Shown in pieces: positions 44,023-56,059 of a DNA stretch of 64,000 nt; within the stretch, counting starts at the first letter, position 1; each line of letters opens with the position of its first letter. This DNA is from Bimastos eiseni (Eukaryota; Annelida; Clitellata; Crassiclitellata; Lumbricidae). The stretch is from the NCBI GenBank assembly GCA_959347315.1, contig OY365812.1, positions 2,641,012-2,705,011 on the forward strand, in the 5' to 3' direction. The notes under the pieces were generated by a model. It worked only from the letters and a program-made list of their open reading frames with translations. It did no database searches and had not been told where the DNA came from. The translations under genes were made by a program, and so were the position numbers.

Positions 44023-44882
44023 ATATACAGCGTGAATGGTCGCCATGCGTGGCTGCTGATGGTTAAATTCGACTCCTGCAATAACTTACCATCATTTGTT
44101 CATACTGTGTTTGTAATCATACTGCGGTTTGTCAATTTAGAAATTAAACGAATAATATTTTTAGGAGCAGCCGAAGAAGAATCCAAACAAACAACCAGAG
44201 GAAGAACAAGAGGAGGAACTCATTGGGTGCAAAATTATGCAAATTCAAAGAACATTTGAATTTTTTTACATTTTTATTAATATAAGATTATCGTTTGGTC
44301 TCTATGACAATAAACAGGCAAACGATAGATGCAACAATTCAACAGCGTCAAAGTATAATGTAAATTCATGATACTTTACTTCTAATTGATAAAAAGGCAC
44401 ACGATAAATTATACTCTATTTAACAACTCATTTGTAGCTAATTATTTCTGATTCAAAAGTTCTAATTGACCGAATCTGTCTGTTCTTGCATGAGGAACGT
44501 CAGAATACACAAATAAAGATTACAAATTTGAAAGAACTTGAGCTGGTAAAAAGGCACAGTAGAATAAATTATCACCATAGGCGTATACAGCAGCCAAAAG
44601 GCATCACAACGTGAAAATTCGTAATATTCAGAGCAATAAACTATTATAATGCATAGGATATTAGGTTCACGATGAGCAATATTTGTTCATATTTTATGTC
44701 TCTGTGACAATTAAAACACGATAGACTAAAGTAACTGCAATGCAACTGAGTAGTTAAAGATAAGCAACTCGCAAAATTCATAAACATACACACAACCGAA
44801 AACATTATGACCCTGAGGCGGTATCGGTTATCACATTATAATGTTATTATAGATGTCCTTGTTGCAACATATCCTGTGTATC

Positions 44883-45058
44883 TGTAGATAGATAGACAGA
44901 TAGATAGATAGACAGATAGACAGATAGACAGATAGACAGATAGATAGACAGATAGACAGATAGACAGATAGACAGATAGACAGATAGATAGATAGATGGA
45001 TGGGTGGATGGAGAGACAGACAGACAGACAGATAGATAGATAGATAAATAGATAGAAA
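44883..45058. repeat. (GATA)n/(GACA)n microsatellite
   Basis: About 175 bases of alternating GATA and GACA units, including a GGATGGAT patch near 44997. The Leu/Ser/Tyr-rich minus-strand frames over it are artefacts. Confidence 0.95.
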
Positions 45059-45331
45059 TTCGTTTCCTTTGTATAATAAATGTAATAATTCAGTACAAGC
45101 AAAATGGTGTAAATCCAACATACTTCTGGATAAACTAAAACAATTGTTCTTCCTTAACACATGACAGCAGCTACAAGAAGCAGATATCAATAATTTCTCT
45201 CTAAATCTTTTGCAGGTACGATACACATTAATGCAAATCGTTTTCAAAGCAGCAATGATGCACATGTAAATTTCTGATGATTGAAAATGGTCACATTATT
45301 TATTGATAAAAGATTTATGATATCGATAAGA

Positions 45332-45560
45332 ATTCACTGTGTTCAAAGCAATAAAATGCGCATGTGACAGAAATGAATGAGACATAATATTTAATACTGA
45401 AGAAATCAATTTACAACAGCAATTTACAACAGCACGTAACTACACCTATCTATAAAGTGACTACATGTATAAAAGTTTCCATGTGTATTTGAGATCACAA
45501 TTGCAGTAGGCTACATAGCCTACACCTTGACAATGATGACAATGCCTGAGGGTGTGTTCG
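45332..45560 (+). repeat. 225-bp direct repeat, copy 1
   Basis: From CACTGTGTTCAAAGCAATAA to CTGAGGGTG, this is repeated at 46136-46358 with few differences. Both copies lie downstream of the minus-strand peptidase gene. Confidence 0.9.
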
Positions 45561-46135
45561 ACAATATAATGGGATCATTATAACACGACGTCCTTTTTAC
45601 AATAAGAAACCATACAATAAATTTTCCACAATGCGACAATTCAACAGTACCACAATATTGAACATAATAACCAGTTTTTGCTTGAAATGTCACACTCTAT
45701 TTTAGGCCAATAATATTCTTGCCACGTGGCTTTGCCAACCCTAACAGACGCAGCCAACACATCCTCAACTTGTCCATCTAAAATACTTTTAAGTTATCAA
45801 GTGTTTCGTTCAGGTATAAAACTTTACTGTCGATTATTATACTCGCTATTTATATCTTATGTGGAATGTAGGATCGCAGGAATGATTCATTATTAATGTA
45901 GGCTTCCTCCGGCAGCATATCATAAGATTACATTAAAATAGGCTCATGTCCAAATGCCTAGTAATAGATATAATCCCTAATAAAAGCACATCATATAATT
46001 TTGTCAAACATGGCTAAATGTAATTATTGCATAGGCCCACATGTAGCAAAGGCACGCTTCAATATTTATGGACGGTCTTTAATAACTCTCTATAATTGTA
46101 GCACTAATCTATTCAGTGTTCAGTCAGGGCTTAAC

Positions 46136-46358
46136 TCACTGTGTTCAAAGCAATAAAATGCGCATGTGACAGAAATGAATGAGACATAATATTTAATACT
46201 GAAGAAATAAATTTACAACAGCAATTTACAACAGCACGTGACTACACCTATGTATAAAAGTGACTACATGTATAAAAGTTTCCATATATATTTGAGATCA
46301 CAATTGCAGTAGGCTACATGGCCTACACCTTGACAATAATGACAATGCCTGAGGGTGC
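46136..46358 (+). repeat. 225-bp direct repeat, copy 2
   Basis: Second copy of the repeat at 45332-45560, about 800 bases further on. The two enclose AT-rich DNA without clear genes. No inverted ends or target duplication were seen, so a local duplication is the simplest reading. Confidence 0.9.
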
Positions 46359-46515
46359 GAGGATAGCATAACAATAATTGTTGATCGTGAAATTGATTGA
46401 GCGAAAGTGATATGTATTTTGTCTGAGACTAATTCGTTGGGGCTATATTGTCGGAGCTATTTTGTTGGGGTCAGTGTAAACACGTTGGATAATTTCGCGA
46501 CGTGGTGCAGCAGTT

Positions 46516-47476
46516 TTAGGCAAACTCTATAGGCCCCTTATTTGCGCAATAATCGTCTCTTATCAGCTCCTGGAGATTTGTGCCAATAGGCACCGCGAGT
46601 GATATGCTTCCAGGTGATGACTGCTGGAATTCTTCAATTCCAACCAACATCCCAACCGCCTTCATACGTCTCTCCCCATTCTCCGAAATTGGAGACAATG
46701 CAACGACCAGTGTTCCACTTTCATTCACTCCGTGAATTGCTTGCATCTCCTCGCCAAGCTGCTTCGTTATTCCAATCATTCCGAACTTTTGCTGAGTTCC
46801 ACTGTTGTAGCCATTGTAAAGTACTGTGCCTTGTTTGTTTCTATTGCTAAAAAGCATTACTTGCTGACCTTCAGTCACATCACCAGCACGAAGCGCAGCG
46901 GTGACCGTATCCAGCTGGATTCTTTTTCCATTCATTGTAACCGATGTTTCATGTTGGTCCACTCGCTGTTCATCCATGCAGACCAGTCCAACGTCGTAGC
47001 TTTCCCCACTTGGAAGTTCCTTATTACCTTCTTTTGCCACCTTCACTTCGCCGACTCTCTGCCCTGGATTAAGATCCGAATAAAGAACATCTCCGGATTC
47101 TTTCCCATGTCCGGAAACAAGAGCATGGAGCTTGGACTGCCCGCCATTCCCATCTATAAAATTCCAATTAACTAAAGTTACGACGATGGGACATAATATT
47201 ATATGATCGAGAGTGTTCAGGTTGTATCCCGGCTGCAGTTGAGGGATCATTCGGCTAACGGTAGGCCTATGACTCTGTGACGGCAGAAATACAAGACACC
47301 TTCAGTCGAAAGATTCTTATCTACTGGTGGTCTCATTTAACTCAGAATTGCTTGAACGAGTCGAAAGGAATCTGACGCGTTGAGTTTAGAAAAGAGGCAA
47401 CATATGTGTGCACTTAATAACATTATATTTTACGTAATAGCAAGATTTACATTATTCATCCAGAGGAGGTACAGTT

Positions 47477-47507
<31 letters not shown>

Positions 47508-47841
47508 TAATAATAATAATAATAAAACTAATCGTGCTACTGATACTGATAATGGATAGACAGATAGACACATGTAGTTGGGTAGGATACCTGCTATGGT
47601 GACGTAGGCTCCAATGCTGCCATCTCGTCTCATCAGACTTGTACTCTGTCCTGGCGAAGTGTACTTGAATTTAGGGAGGCCAGCCATCTTCACGAGCTTT
47701 AGTTTGTAGGGTTCGACACGTGATCCAATTTCTTTCTCCATCTCTTCCTTGAGTCTGTCACTGTCGGTTTTTTCTGTTACGTACCAGACTTCCACTTGAG
47801 TTTTTCCAAAGTTGCAGTGGGTGATTTCTACTCCAGATAGA
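46516..47841 (-). CDS. Trypsin-like (PA-clan) peptidase gene, diverged minus-strand copy
   Basis: Exon a is 47841-47591 (acceptor ..GAATGACAG, donor GTATCC) and exon b is 47153-46516. The intron is phase 1 at the same Gly/Asp position as in the other copies, giving ..GAYVTIAD..LHALVSGHGK. Triad motifs: His in SGHG, Asp in SYDVGLVCMD, and Ser in GVNESGTLVV. The conserved tail reads MKAVGMLVGIEE..ISLAVP. Overall identity to the plus-strand copies is low, so the duplication is old, yet the active-site motifs and intron phase are kept, which argues for function. The intron contains an ATT microsatellite (47478-47525). The 5' exon is not identified. Confidence 0.7.
47478..47525. repeat. (AAT)n microsatellite in peptidase intron
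   Basis: Sixteen or so AAT units with one AAC interruption. The Leu-rich minus-strand extension of exon a through this tract is not coding. Confidence 0.9.
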
Positions 47842-47869
47842 CTGTCATTCAAAATGTCACACATACATG

Positions 47870-48427
47870 TAGGCTACGTGTACATGCGTACGGCCTAAAG
47901 CTCTAAATAATGAAATTTTTTTCATGCCTACTTTCGTTCTGCTGGAGACAACTCTGTGTCATTTCGGTCTAAACTCGCATTTATCATTAACTAACCCACC
48001 GTAAGATGTGTCTCTGTTTCTCGTTCCTGGTTCTACCATCTCTTGATTCGGTGTACAAAGTTTTACTGGTGTTTGAAAAGTTGCTTGTAGCAATTGCAAT
48101 ACGTGTATCAGGTCATAAAAAAGGAGATGATCCGAATTAATTGTGAGACAAATACATGTAGTATATTTCTACATTGATCTAATGTTTTACTTGATTGGAA
48201 ACTTATGAATGGGTTACAAAATAGCATTTAACAAATTATGTTCTTACCTGAATGAGAACACATAGTCTCTTATTTCAATCTGTCGCTTTCCAATATCTGC
48301 TCTTGTTCTCAAAGTACTTCCTGCAATTTTTTTCATTCCATTGTATTACATTTACCAATTAATACAGCGTCACTGACAACAGCGGCCATTCAGTTGGTCG
48401 AAATAAAAGATCTAGAGGAGGGAGTCG
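47870..48427. other. Upstream of minus-strand peptidase, nothing recognised
   Basis: The missing first exon and promoter of the 46516-47841 gene should lie here or further right. I found no clear ATG exon ending in a phase-1 donor. Confidence 0.35.
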
Positions 48428-48435
48428 AACGTAGG

Positions 48436-49246
48436 CAGGGATGTAGTCTCGAGACCGCGGTCTTGGTCTCGAGACGGTCTCGAACCGGAAAACTGCGGTC
48501 TTGGTCTTGGTCTTAATATCGAATGGATCGGTCTTGGTCTTGGTCTTGGTCTCGGACCATCGGTCGTGGTCTCGATCTTGGTCTCAAATGCATCGGTCTT
48601 GGTCCTTGTCTTATAGGGATTGGTCTCCGTCTTAAATTAGAGTTCTTGGTCATTTGCCCTATCAGAGCTATTTTGTTGATATTTCTCTGTTATTTTCGAT
48701 TATTAGAAACATCGGATGTTTTCCCTACGCGATCTATGGCGTGCTGAAAAACAACTGATAGATCTTTGTATACATGCTATTGTGGGCAGAAAAAACGCAT
48801 TTGCAACGGAGCCAGCCATTTCAAAATTTGCTTTCACATATTTTTAGGCCCGTGGTACAAGTAGACTACACTATTCAAACGGAACGTTAATCTACTTGTT
48901 CAGATGTCTTAGGTATTTACCTACCCTATGCTGTAAGTAATTTATGATGTGGCACTCTCAGGCTGAAACCACGGTCTGAACCCACAAAAGTTCAGAGTGG
49001 TCGGTAAAACTGTTTTCTGGACCATTCTTAAGATTAGTAATCTTCAGTAATAAAATTAATGTTTTAAGAGTGTTATCCAGCGTCTTAATAAATTGAATCG
49101 TTTATAAAAAGAATTTCGGTCTTGGTCTTGGTCTTGGACCATCGGTCTCGGTCTTGGTCTCGGACCACTCGGTCTCGAACTTCGTATCGGACCTCTCGGT
49201 CCTGGTCTCAGTCTTGGTCTTGAGTTTTTGGTCTCGTGCCCAACTG
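48436..49246. mobile_element. hAT-like element filled with GGTCTY repeats
   Basis: The element begins CAGGGATGTAGTCTCGAGAC and its opposite end reads CAGTTGGGCACGAGACC. Both carry CGAGACC close to the tip. The flanks are AACGTAGG (48428-48435) and GACGTAGG (49247-49254), an 8-bp duplication with one mismatch. Inside each end lies an imperfect hexamer array of GGTCTT/GGTCTC units (about 48450-48640 and 49110-49240), in the same orientation rather than inverted. At 811 bp it has no transposase. The Trp/Ser-rich frame at its left end is a product of the repeats. Confidence 0.7.
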
Positions 49247-49259
49247 GACGTAGGAAGAT

Positions 49260-51340
49260 TCCTCGATCATCAGCCATCGAAGATATCCAATCCAGATTAG
49301 CGCCTAATCTTTTTCCGATTTCATGCCCTAATCCAACAACTTTTATTCGCCTTTTCTCGTTCTTACCGAGAACCATGCAGCTGTTAATCAGCTTCTTTCA
49401 GTCTGTGGTGTTTAAGACTTCTATTGAACAACCTGACTTGGATCTTCACTTGGCGTCCAGTGTTTTAGTTATGAATATGAAGTTCATTATATGATAGATT
49501 ACTAAAATAAACGAACGCAGGTGAAAATCTAACGTTATTTCAATGTTTCACACAAAACAGCTGATGACTCATGGGTCATTGTAGTTGACCTGACGCACAA
49601 ACACAGTCTCAGTTTCTTACAGCTGAATAGCTTAGAGGGTGAACTTGTGGGTTGAGCCCAAACATCCCAATAACTAAAACATTTATCTGGATGGATTGTT
49701 CATCTCCCCTGATGGACAACCGAACAAAAGAACACTGACATAACCAGTGAATAAGCCAGTGAATACCGTTAGCAGGGGCCTCTATGCACATGTTAGTGGA
49801 ACCAGACTGATTCCAATACCTCCCTGGGTGGGGGATAATATTCAGTGACCAGGAAAGAATTAATTAAATTAACTAATTAATTAAGTTATTATTAAGACAA
49901 TCAGTAATTCAATTTATTGACCGTTTAATTTTGATGCTACAGAACTAGGTCCTACTACAGCAGAGGAGCCTTCTTTCGCGAGATTTACTGCTTGAGAATT
50001 TTTTAATTTTAACGGGGGAAGGGGGGTGTGAAGAGTCATTCTTAAAGATCCCATCTGTATGACAATGATCTTTTTCCTAAGCCCATCATATGTGTAGCAA
50101 CCGTTGTCGGTCATAAAGGTCTTGACACTGAGCAAATTGTTGTTCACATAAGGCAGCAGAATACGAGAGAAGCTAGAAGGAAGCAACGGTATTGCTAGGT
50201 AGGCCTAACTATGTAGAAATGGACGACTACGGGCACTATATTCTCTGAGATGAAGACAGGTGAATGTCAAAATGGTGTGGAGGGTTTTCTAAGGGAACAA
50301 GTGAACCTTTGTTCTGGAGACAGTTCAGGAATATAGCTTTTGTGAATTTGCTTCTTTATTCATTGAGAGCAGCAGTCACAGACATTGTCTGGGTGGTGGT
50401 ACGAGGTAATGATGGAACTGGGAACGTTCGGGGAAAATATAAAGAATTTAAGACAAAGATCTAAGAAATAAATTCTTAAGCATTATACATTTGGTGCCAA
50501 TGACATGGCCATCGCTTCATACTTGTCATTTAAGCCACAGTTTTGAGTTGTCCTGAAATAATGAAAGCTTTATGGGTTTTCCTGAGTCGTCCGGGCACAA
50601 GAGAAATATTATTGTTATGGACGCCCAGAACAACGGAGGGCAAAAAGTTGACTAAAACGCAAACTGAAGCGAGTTGATAGTACAAAATGGAATAGTAGAC
50701 AGACTGCAGTTGATACGACCATTCAATGATTCAGTGCAGTAGGCCCTACAATCAAGCCTCGAAGCCCTCTTTTCTACGAGTGAAGATTCAGCGACAGTTT
50801 GCGAAGCCCACGACTTCTCGCCACGTCTCAGAAACTTCAGATTCCTCATTAGGCCTTTTTTGTTTTCTCTCAGCTGCAGGGCTCTCTGCCATCTGAATAT
50901 CCAACTTAGTTAACATTAGGGGACTCTGTGGGCAGTTCCTTAAGTAGAAACTGGTGGCGCCAGTATGTACATAGGTCTAAGAATTTTTTTTATATTGGCC
51001 ATGCGTTGTTTATTTATGTTGTTCCGATCGATGGCTGGCGTAAGAATTAAAATGTAATTTCATTTTGGATAAATACATAAATCTGAACACTGGAAATGGA
51101 GAGAGGATCGGGTAAATGTCTCATTTTTACGTCCAATCACAGCGGACTTTCCATTTACCGCTGCGCGAACAAGAAAATTATAAATATTGCATGCAGGTTA
51201 AAACCTTCAGATCTAATAGGTTGCCTTCTTATTTTCCTTTGACTATTAACACGCAGCAATACGTAGGCATTTTATAATTTGGCTAGCTTTTAGATTACTT
51301 TTGCATGAGGAAACATACATCACACACAATTTTACCCCGG
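49260..51340. other. Intergenic, no gene recognised
   Basis: AT-rich with an (ATTA)-type run near 49858-49890. The frames at 49914-50186 and 50264-50464 show no motif and no convincing splice borders. Confidence 0.45.
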
Positions 51341-51346
51341 GTAGCT

Positions 51347-51510
51347 TACCCACGTTTGATACTTGCGCCATCTATTTCACAAAGTCCCCTATTGTACTGT
51401 ATCTTAGTCACTTTGCCAGTAATCAGCTGTTCCGCTGAGCGTGCACTCAGCAGGCTACGCATCATCAAAAGTCGCCAGCGGTCAACTAGAAGTGATAATT
51501 GAATGAATGC
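51347..51510 (+). pseudogene. hAT transposase C-terminal (dimerisation) fragment
   Basis: The plus strand reads YPRLILAPS, then LVTLPVISCSAERALSRL and RIIKSRQRSTRSDN before a stop. This is the signature of the hAT-family C-terminal dimerisation domain (LP-x-S-x-ERxFS-x-L..IK..RS-x-M). The catalytic core and the zinc finger upstream are absent. It may be the remains of an autonomous partner of the hAT MITEs nearby, though no link in terminal sequence can be shown. Confidence 0.7.
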
Positions 51511-53800
51511 ACGATAATATAATTGTTTCAGCCGAAAAAGACTTAGGCCCATTGCCCTCTATAAAGAATAACAACATCATAGCTATGTTTGCGAGATCAA
51601 GTTACCAATTTAAAAGAAATCTGATCACTGTCTAGATTCTTGTAAGTTACTCAAATTAATTGATTCTGCCAGCATAGCATAATTGGTTATCACAGCGATA
51701 AGCCTACCTAGACGTTTCAGGTTATTAAGTACAGCATGATGGCGATGTCGCTGGGCTAGTGGGAGAACGATTATATCTTCATTCTTCTATGTATTTTAGT
51801 CAAGTAGCATTGCTAGTTCTGCTAAGTAACATTACTAGTTTAACAATGTTACTTACAATAGCAATGTTACTTACTATTATAAGTGGCATTACTATTCTAC
51901 TTTAGTTAAGTAACATAACTATTGTAATTTGTAAGGCGATGCAATGTCTGAAATTCTGAGTACCAATAGTTGTTAACCGTTACAATAATTGCTCATTATC
52001 CCTAAAACAATCATCAGGAGCTCGTCATCAACTCTTAGGTTTTGTGTGGGGTTTGCTTCCATCATTGTGAGGAATAGAATCCTCTGAACGTTAGCCTAAA
52101 ACGTGGTACTTTAGACATTTGAAGTTTAGACGATTACAATAATTTTCTACGGATTCCTAGTTCCGAACCAACTACTGCCGAAGATTAAATTGAAGATTTG
52201 GCTGTTTTTCTTACTCTTTCTTCTCTTTGTCTCAGATTCTTCGCATACGACCGCTCTGTCAGTTTCATACGATCCTCGTTGAATCGACATTATCTCTTGT
52301 GCTTCAAAGCAATGCATAGAATTTCAACCAAAGTTTAATTGCACGAATTACTGTGCGATACAATTGGCAGAGTTTCTATAGCTTAGGTTCGTTTACCAAT
52401 TAACAATACTGCTACATTAAATATCTGATTTATCAAACATGTATCATTGTGTAACTACAACGACTTACAGCAGCACTTGAATAATTATTTCCATGAAACC
52501 TTGAAGTGCCTGGGTTATAAGTCAAATTGGGCCAAAATATCCTATTTTGTCCAAATGATTTCTCTATAGACAAAAAAAATGTGTGTATCATATCAATTGA
52601 TATAGCCTTTCGCTACTCTGCACTGCCACCGGTTTGTGTATATACAATCTTTTGCAAGTAAGGCATTCAACCACATAGTGGATGGATTATGTGGTGATTT
52701 AGATCTTAATATAGGCTTACATTTAGCATCGAAAGATTTTTTTAAACAGGCATGCGTGTGATTGTTTTGCATTAAACAAACATTGGGAATCTGCGTTGTC
52801 ATCAATTGATAGATTAAATTTCTGTTGATTAGCTGACTACGCAAAATCCTTTCAGGGGAAAATGATTTGAATGCATGATACACGAAGGATAGAAATCACA
52901 ACTTTCGAGTAAAGTATGTTGCGATAACCATACGATTAGGTACTCACAAGGGCCTACTATCTTCGCACGTTGTTCATCGTTCGAACACTGGATTGGTTTT
53001 CCTTCTGCGCAGCACGACATATTGACTAGAATATTATGTGGAAAAAACGCAGCAACAGGAAAGTCCATAAGCACAAAATTGTCAACTTCTCAGCAGAAAC
53101 TATTTTAGTTATTTCAACTAACCCTCTATGTAACGTGATTCTGCAACATTCAAACAGAAGCTAACGAAACAAGAGTGTTTCGGAACCCTTCACACACTGC
53201 AATGGCGTCATGACCACAATATTAAGACCTAGTCGTTATATACTTAAAATCCAGCCACTAAGATCGGAAAAACCGGATCGCAGAAACAGGCACACATGAA
53301 ACCGAAACTGAACCTCTATTTACACGGAACCATGGCAACGACACACGATGAATCGTTCAGTTACGTGGAAAAATGTAATTTCATGGCTAAATGTAATTAT
53401 TGCATGTTCGTCTTATTGATGCATCTATTATGCATTTGTAGCAATCAATGACAGGCCTATCGACCGTTTGCACGTAACTGACTCACTTGCATATGGCACC
53501 TGCCATTTTGGAGAAACAACAACTGTTTGTTGATGTTGGATACGCATTGAACGGCGCCTAGTATAGACGGTGGATATGGGTTTATGTGGCATGCTTGGAA
53601 GGTGTAAAACAGCAGAGTTTGGGCGGACGTCCTTTATGGACGACCCCTTACATTTGTCTTTATACTTCCAGTTGAGGGTAATCCCGAAGACCAGGAGCCT
53701 CTATATGTACACAATATGGCCGCAACGAACGCACTGAAAAATAGCCCCACACATACGATTACGCAACGCATTCAGCAAGTATGTAATCAAGGTCACGCTC
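51511..53800. other. Intergenic, one weak exon candidate
   Basis: AAGTAACATTACTA-like imperfect repeats occur at 51790-51925. On the minus strand, 53074-52950 starts with ATG, reads through NMSCCAEGKPIQCSNDEQR and meets a good donor (GTGAGTACC) near 52949. It could be a first exon, but no second exon was found. Nothing else stands out. Confidence 0.3.
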
Positions 53801-53809
53801 TGATCTGTT

Positions 53810-54448
53810 CAATGGCGTAGCGACGGGCGTGGCGACGGGGGAGGGGCGAACCGCCCCAGGCGGCACTTGTCCTAGGGGCGGCATTTTCGGTAAAAATTTT
53901 TTAGAATATTTTGTATAAGTTGCATTATTTTTGCTCTTGTCTTATCCTGGCAATGCTTTTTGGCTTTTTATGTACTGATAACTAACATAATATATGATAT
54001 ACTAAAGTACTATCGAAATGAGCGAATGGTACCTAGTGTTTATAGACATCAGAGCTGTACTCGGGTAATTTGCGCCCCGTGCAGTCATCTATATAAGAGC
54101 GCCCCACCCCGTTGCATAAATAGTAAGATGTGAAAAAAATAGGGGGCCAGGCACACAGTGCACGGGGCACATAAAAATGTTTTTATCAATATATATGGAC
54201 GATTCTGGCATAGGAAAATTAATAGGGAAAGAGCGGGAGATTCAATGAGGTGCTAAGAGATTGAATATCGTTGTTGGAATTGGAATTAGCCTGAAACTAG
54301 TTTTTAATAACTAATCTATGAATTTCTTTTGTATCATTATAAAATATTATTCCTCAGTAAATCACCGCATTATTTCTAAAATTCGGGCGCCCTCAAATTT
54401 GGCGTTCTAGGCGGCTTCCTTTGGCGCCTATGCCATGAGCTGACCCTG
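53810..54448. mobile_element. Possible hAT-like element, GC-rich ends
   Basis: The left end (CAATGGCGTAGCGACGGG) and the right end (opposite strand CAGGGTCAGCTCATGGC) each lead into GGCGCC/CCGCC-rich blocks in AT-rich DNA. No matching 8-bp flanks were seen. A further GCGCCCC-rich patch near 54070-54115 suggests nesting. Confidence 0.35.
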
Positions 54449-54749
54449 ATAGACATGGCGCAAAAGAGAATTTAGACATTATTATTATTATTAAATTTAT
54501 TTTATTCGATAGGCACGAAAGTAATGGTGAAATTAAATTCAGTAGCGTCCTCTTGCAATTAATATAATACAAACTTGCAGCCGACAAGATCATCAGGACT
54601 GTTTTATATATTTATTAATTTCATCTAAACTTGATTTCAACTCACCGACTAAATATGTTTACAGTGACTTTAGTTATTAATAAAAATTACGCATTTATTT
54701 TCTGATTTTTACTTTTGTACGTTTAGTAGATTACATTGGCAGCGTTTTG

Positions 54750-54880
54750 TAGCGGGTCGGGTGGGATTGGTTGGGATTGGGTCGGGTCATGCACATAATG
54801 GGTCGGGTAGGGTCAGGTCGGGTATAAGATATTTGTGTCGAGTCCATTTTCAATGGGACGGGTTGGGTCGGATAATGAAA
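54750..54880 (+). repeat. GGGTCGG-type low-complexity patch
   Basis: Imperfect repeats of GGGTCGG/GGGTTGG, ending near 54875. Possibly part of a decayed transposon. It overlaps an open frame of no meaning. Confidence 0.6.
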
Positions 54881-55059
54881 ATTGAACTCATAGACAACTC
54901 TGCAGAGACTCTAGTGCATCGGAAACGCCTGTCCAGAACAACGCCGATGGAGGCACTTAACTGAAAGAAGCCCTACAATGGAGCTGCGAGTTGGAGCAGC
55001 CGAGGACCGGCTGTTAAAGCCCCTTGCGGTATTATCGATCCTGTTCTGAGACGTCTGTT

Positions 55060-55170
55060 CCCGATGCCAACCCAACACCATTGCGCCTTCGCCCGCGTGA
55101 TCATGGATACAAACTGCCCCTCAAGGACGACAGGAACTTTATAACTAGAGCGCTAAATGAATAGGACATC
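55060..55170 (+). mobile_element. LINE ORF C-terminal fragment
   Basis: The plus strand reads LRLRPRDHGYKLPLKDDRNF followed by ITRALN and a stop. This resembles the short basic C-terminal tail (LRPR..ELP..N.F..R) common to the reverse-transcriptase ORFs of several LINE clades. Only this tail is visible. Confidence 0.4.
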
Positions 55171-55599
55171 GATGACGTCACGCGCCTAGGAAAGGGGTCA
55201 CACATTTGTGACGATCTGTGACGAGTGGGAAGGGGTCGACGAAATGTGACGCCACATAATCACATCAAACATCAAAATGCGTAATTTTTTAAACTCTTTC
55301 ACTCTGTCGAAAAAGTTCCACTTAATTAAGGGTAAGCCGCGACTAACAACACTAATTATGAATATTGTATTCTTATTTTTTGGGTTATTTACTTTTACGC
55401 TCGCTGTCAATTTTGAACTTTTGGAAGTGACGCAGCCATTCTGTAACACATAGGCCTACGCAGGAATCATTTATACCGCCAAAACACATCAGGCCACATA
55501 GATCCGCTGCACGTCGGCAACGTACGTGAACTAATGGTTATAATCGCAAACGAGGGATTGACGTGAGAGAGTGGATTGGATAGACGAAGAAAAGTTGGA

Positions 55600-56050
55600 T
55601 CTGAATATAATATAAGGTCTGTATCTATTGAGCAGGGTGCTGAGATCCAAGTTCTCCCTATTTACTTCATGAAGGAGTATTTTACTTCTACGTGGGAGAA
55701 TGGATAAGCATAAAGTTTGGATTATTTCAAGTTATTGTCATTAAACATTTGTTTATAAATGCAATGATTCTACCCGAGCTTCTCATTTTGTATGATGAGA
55801 GTAATAATTATACGTTTTCCATTTATATTCATTACACTGTAAGTGTTTTTATAGTTATTATTACTTTTTTGATAATTATAAGAAAATCTGCAAATAACAT
55901 TCTAAACATCTCGTTTTCCCCGGGTGAAAAGCTGTGTGACGTCATAATTGAGGTGTGATGATTTTTGTAACGACGTGTGACGAGGGTGAAGTGGAGTCAA
56001 AGTTAGTCCAAAATTGCGTTAAGTCATTTATGGACATCTCCCTACACGAA
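55600..56050 (-). repeat. Dispersed repeat family R, diverged copy
   Basis: Blocks such as GGGAGAATGGATAAGCATAA, the AGTTATTGTCATTAAACAT segment, GTGACGTCATA and the terminal TCATTTATGGACATC occur in the same order as at 59940-60350, with many substitutions. The open plus-strand frame here is not shared with other copies. Confidence 0.55.
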
Positions 56051-56059
56051 TCATCCGAA

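Noticed and set aside
44831..45265. 144-codon minus-strand frame rich in Leu, Ser and Tyr
   Set aside because: Most of it is the GATA/GACA microsatellite; the unique part has no motif.
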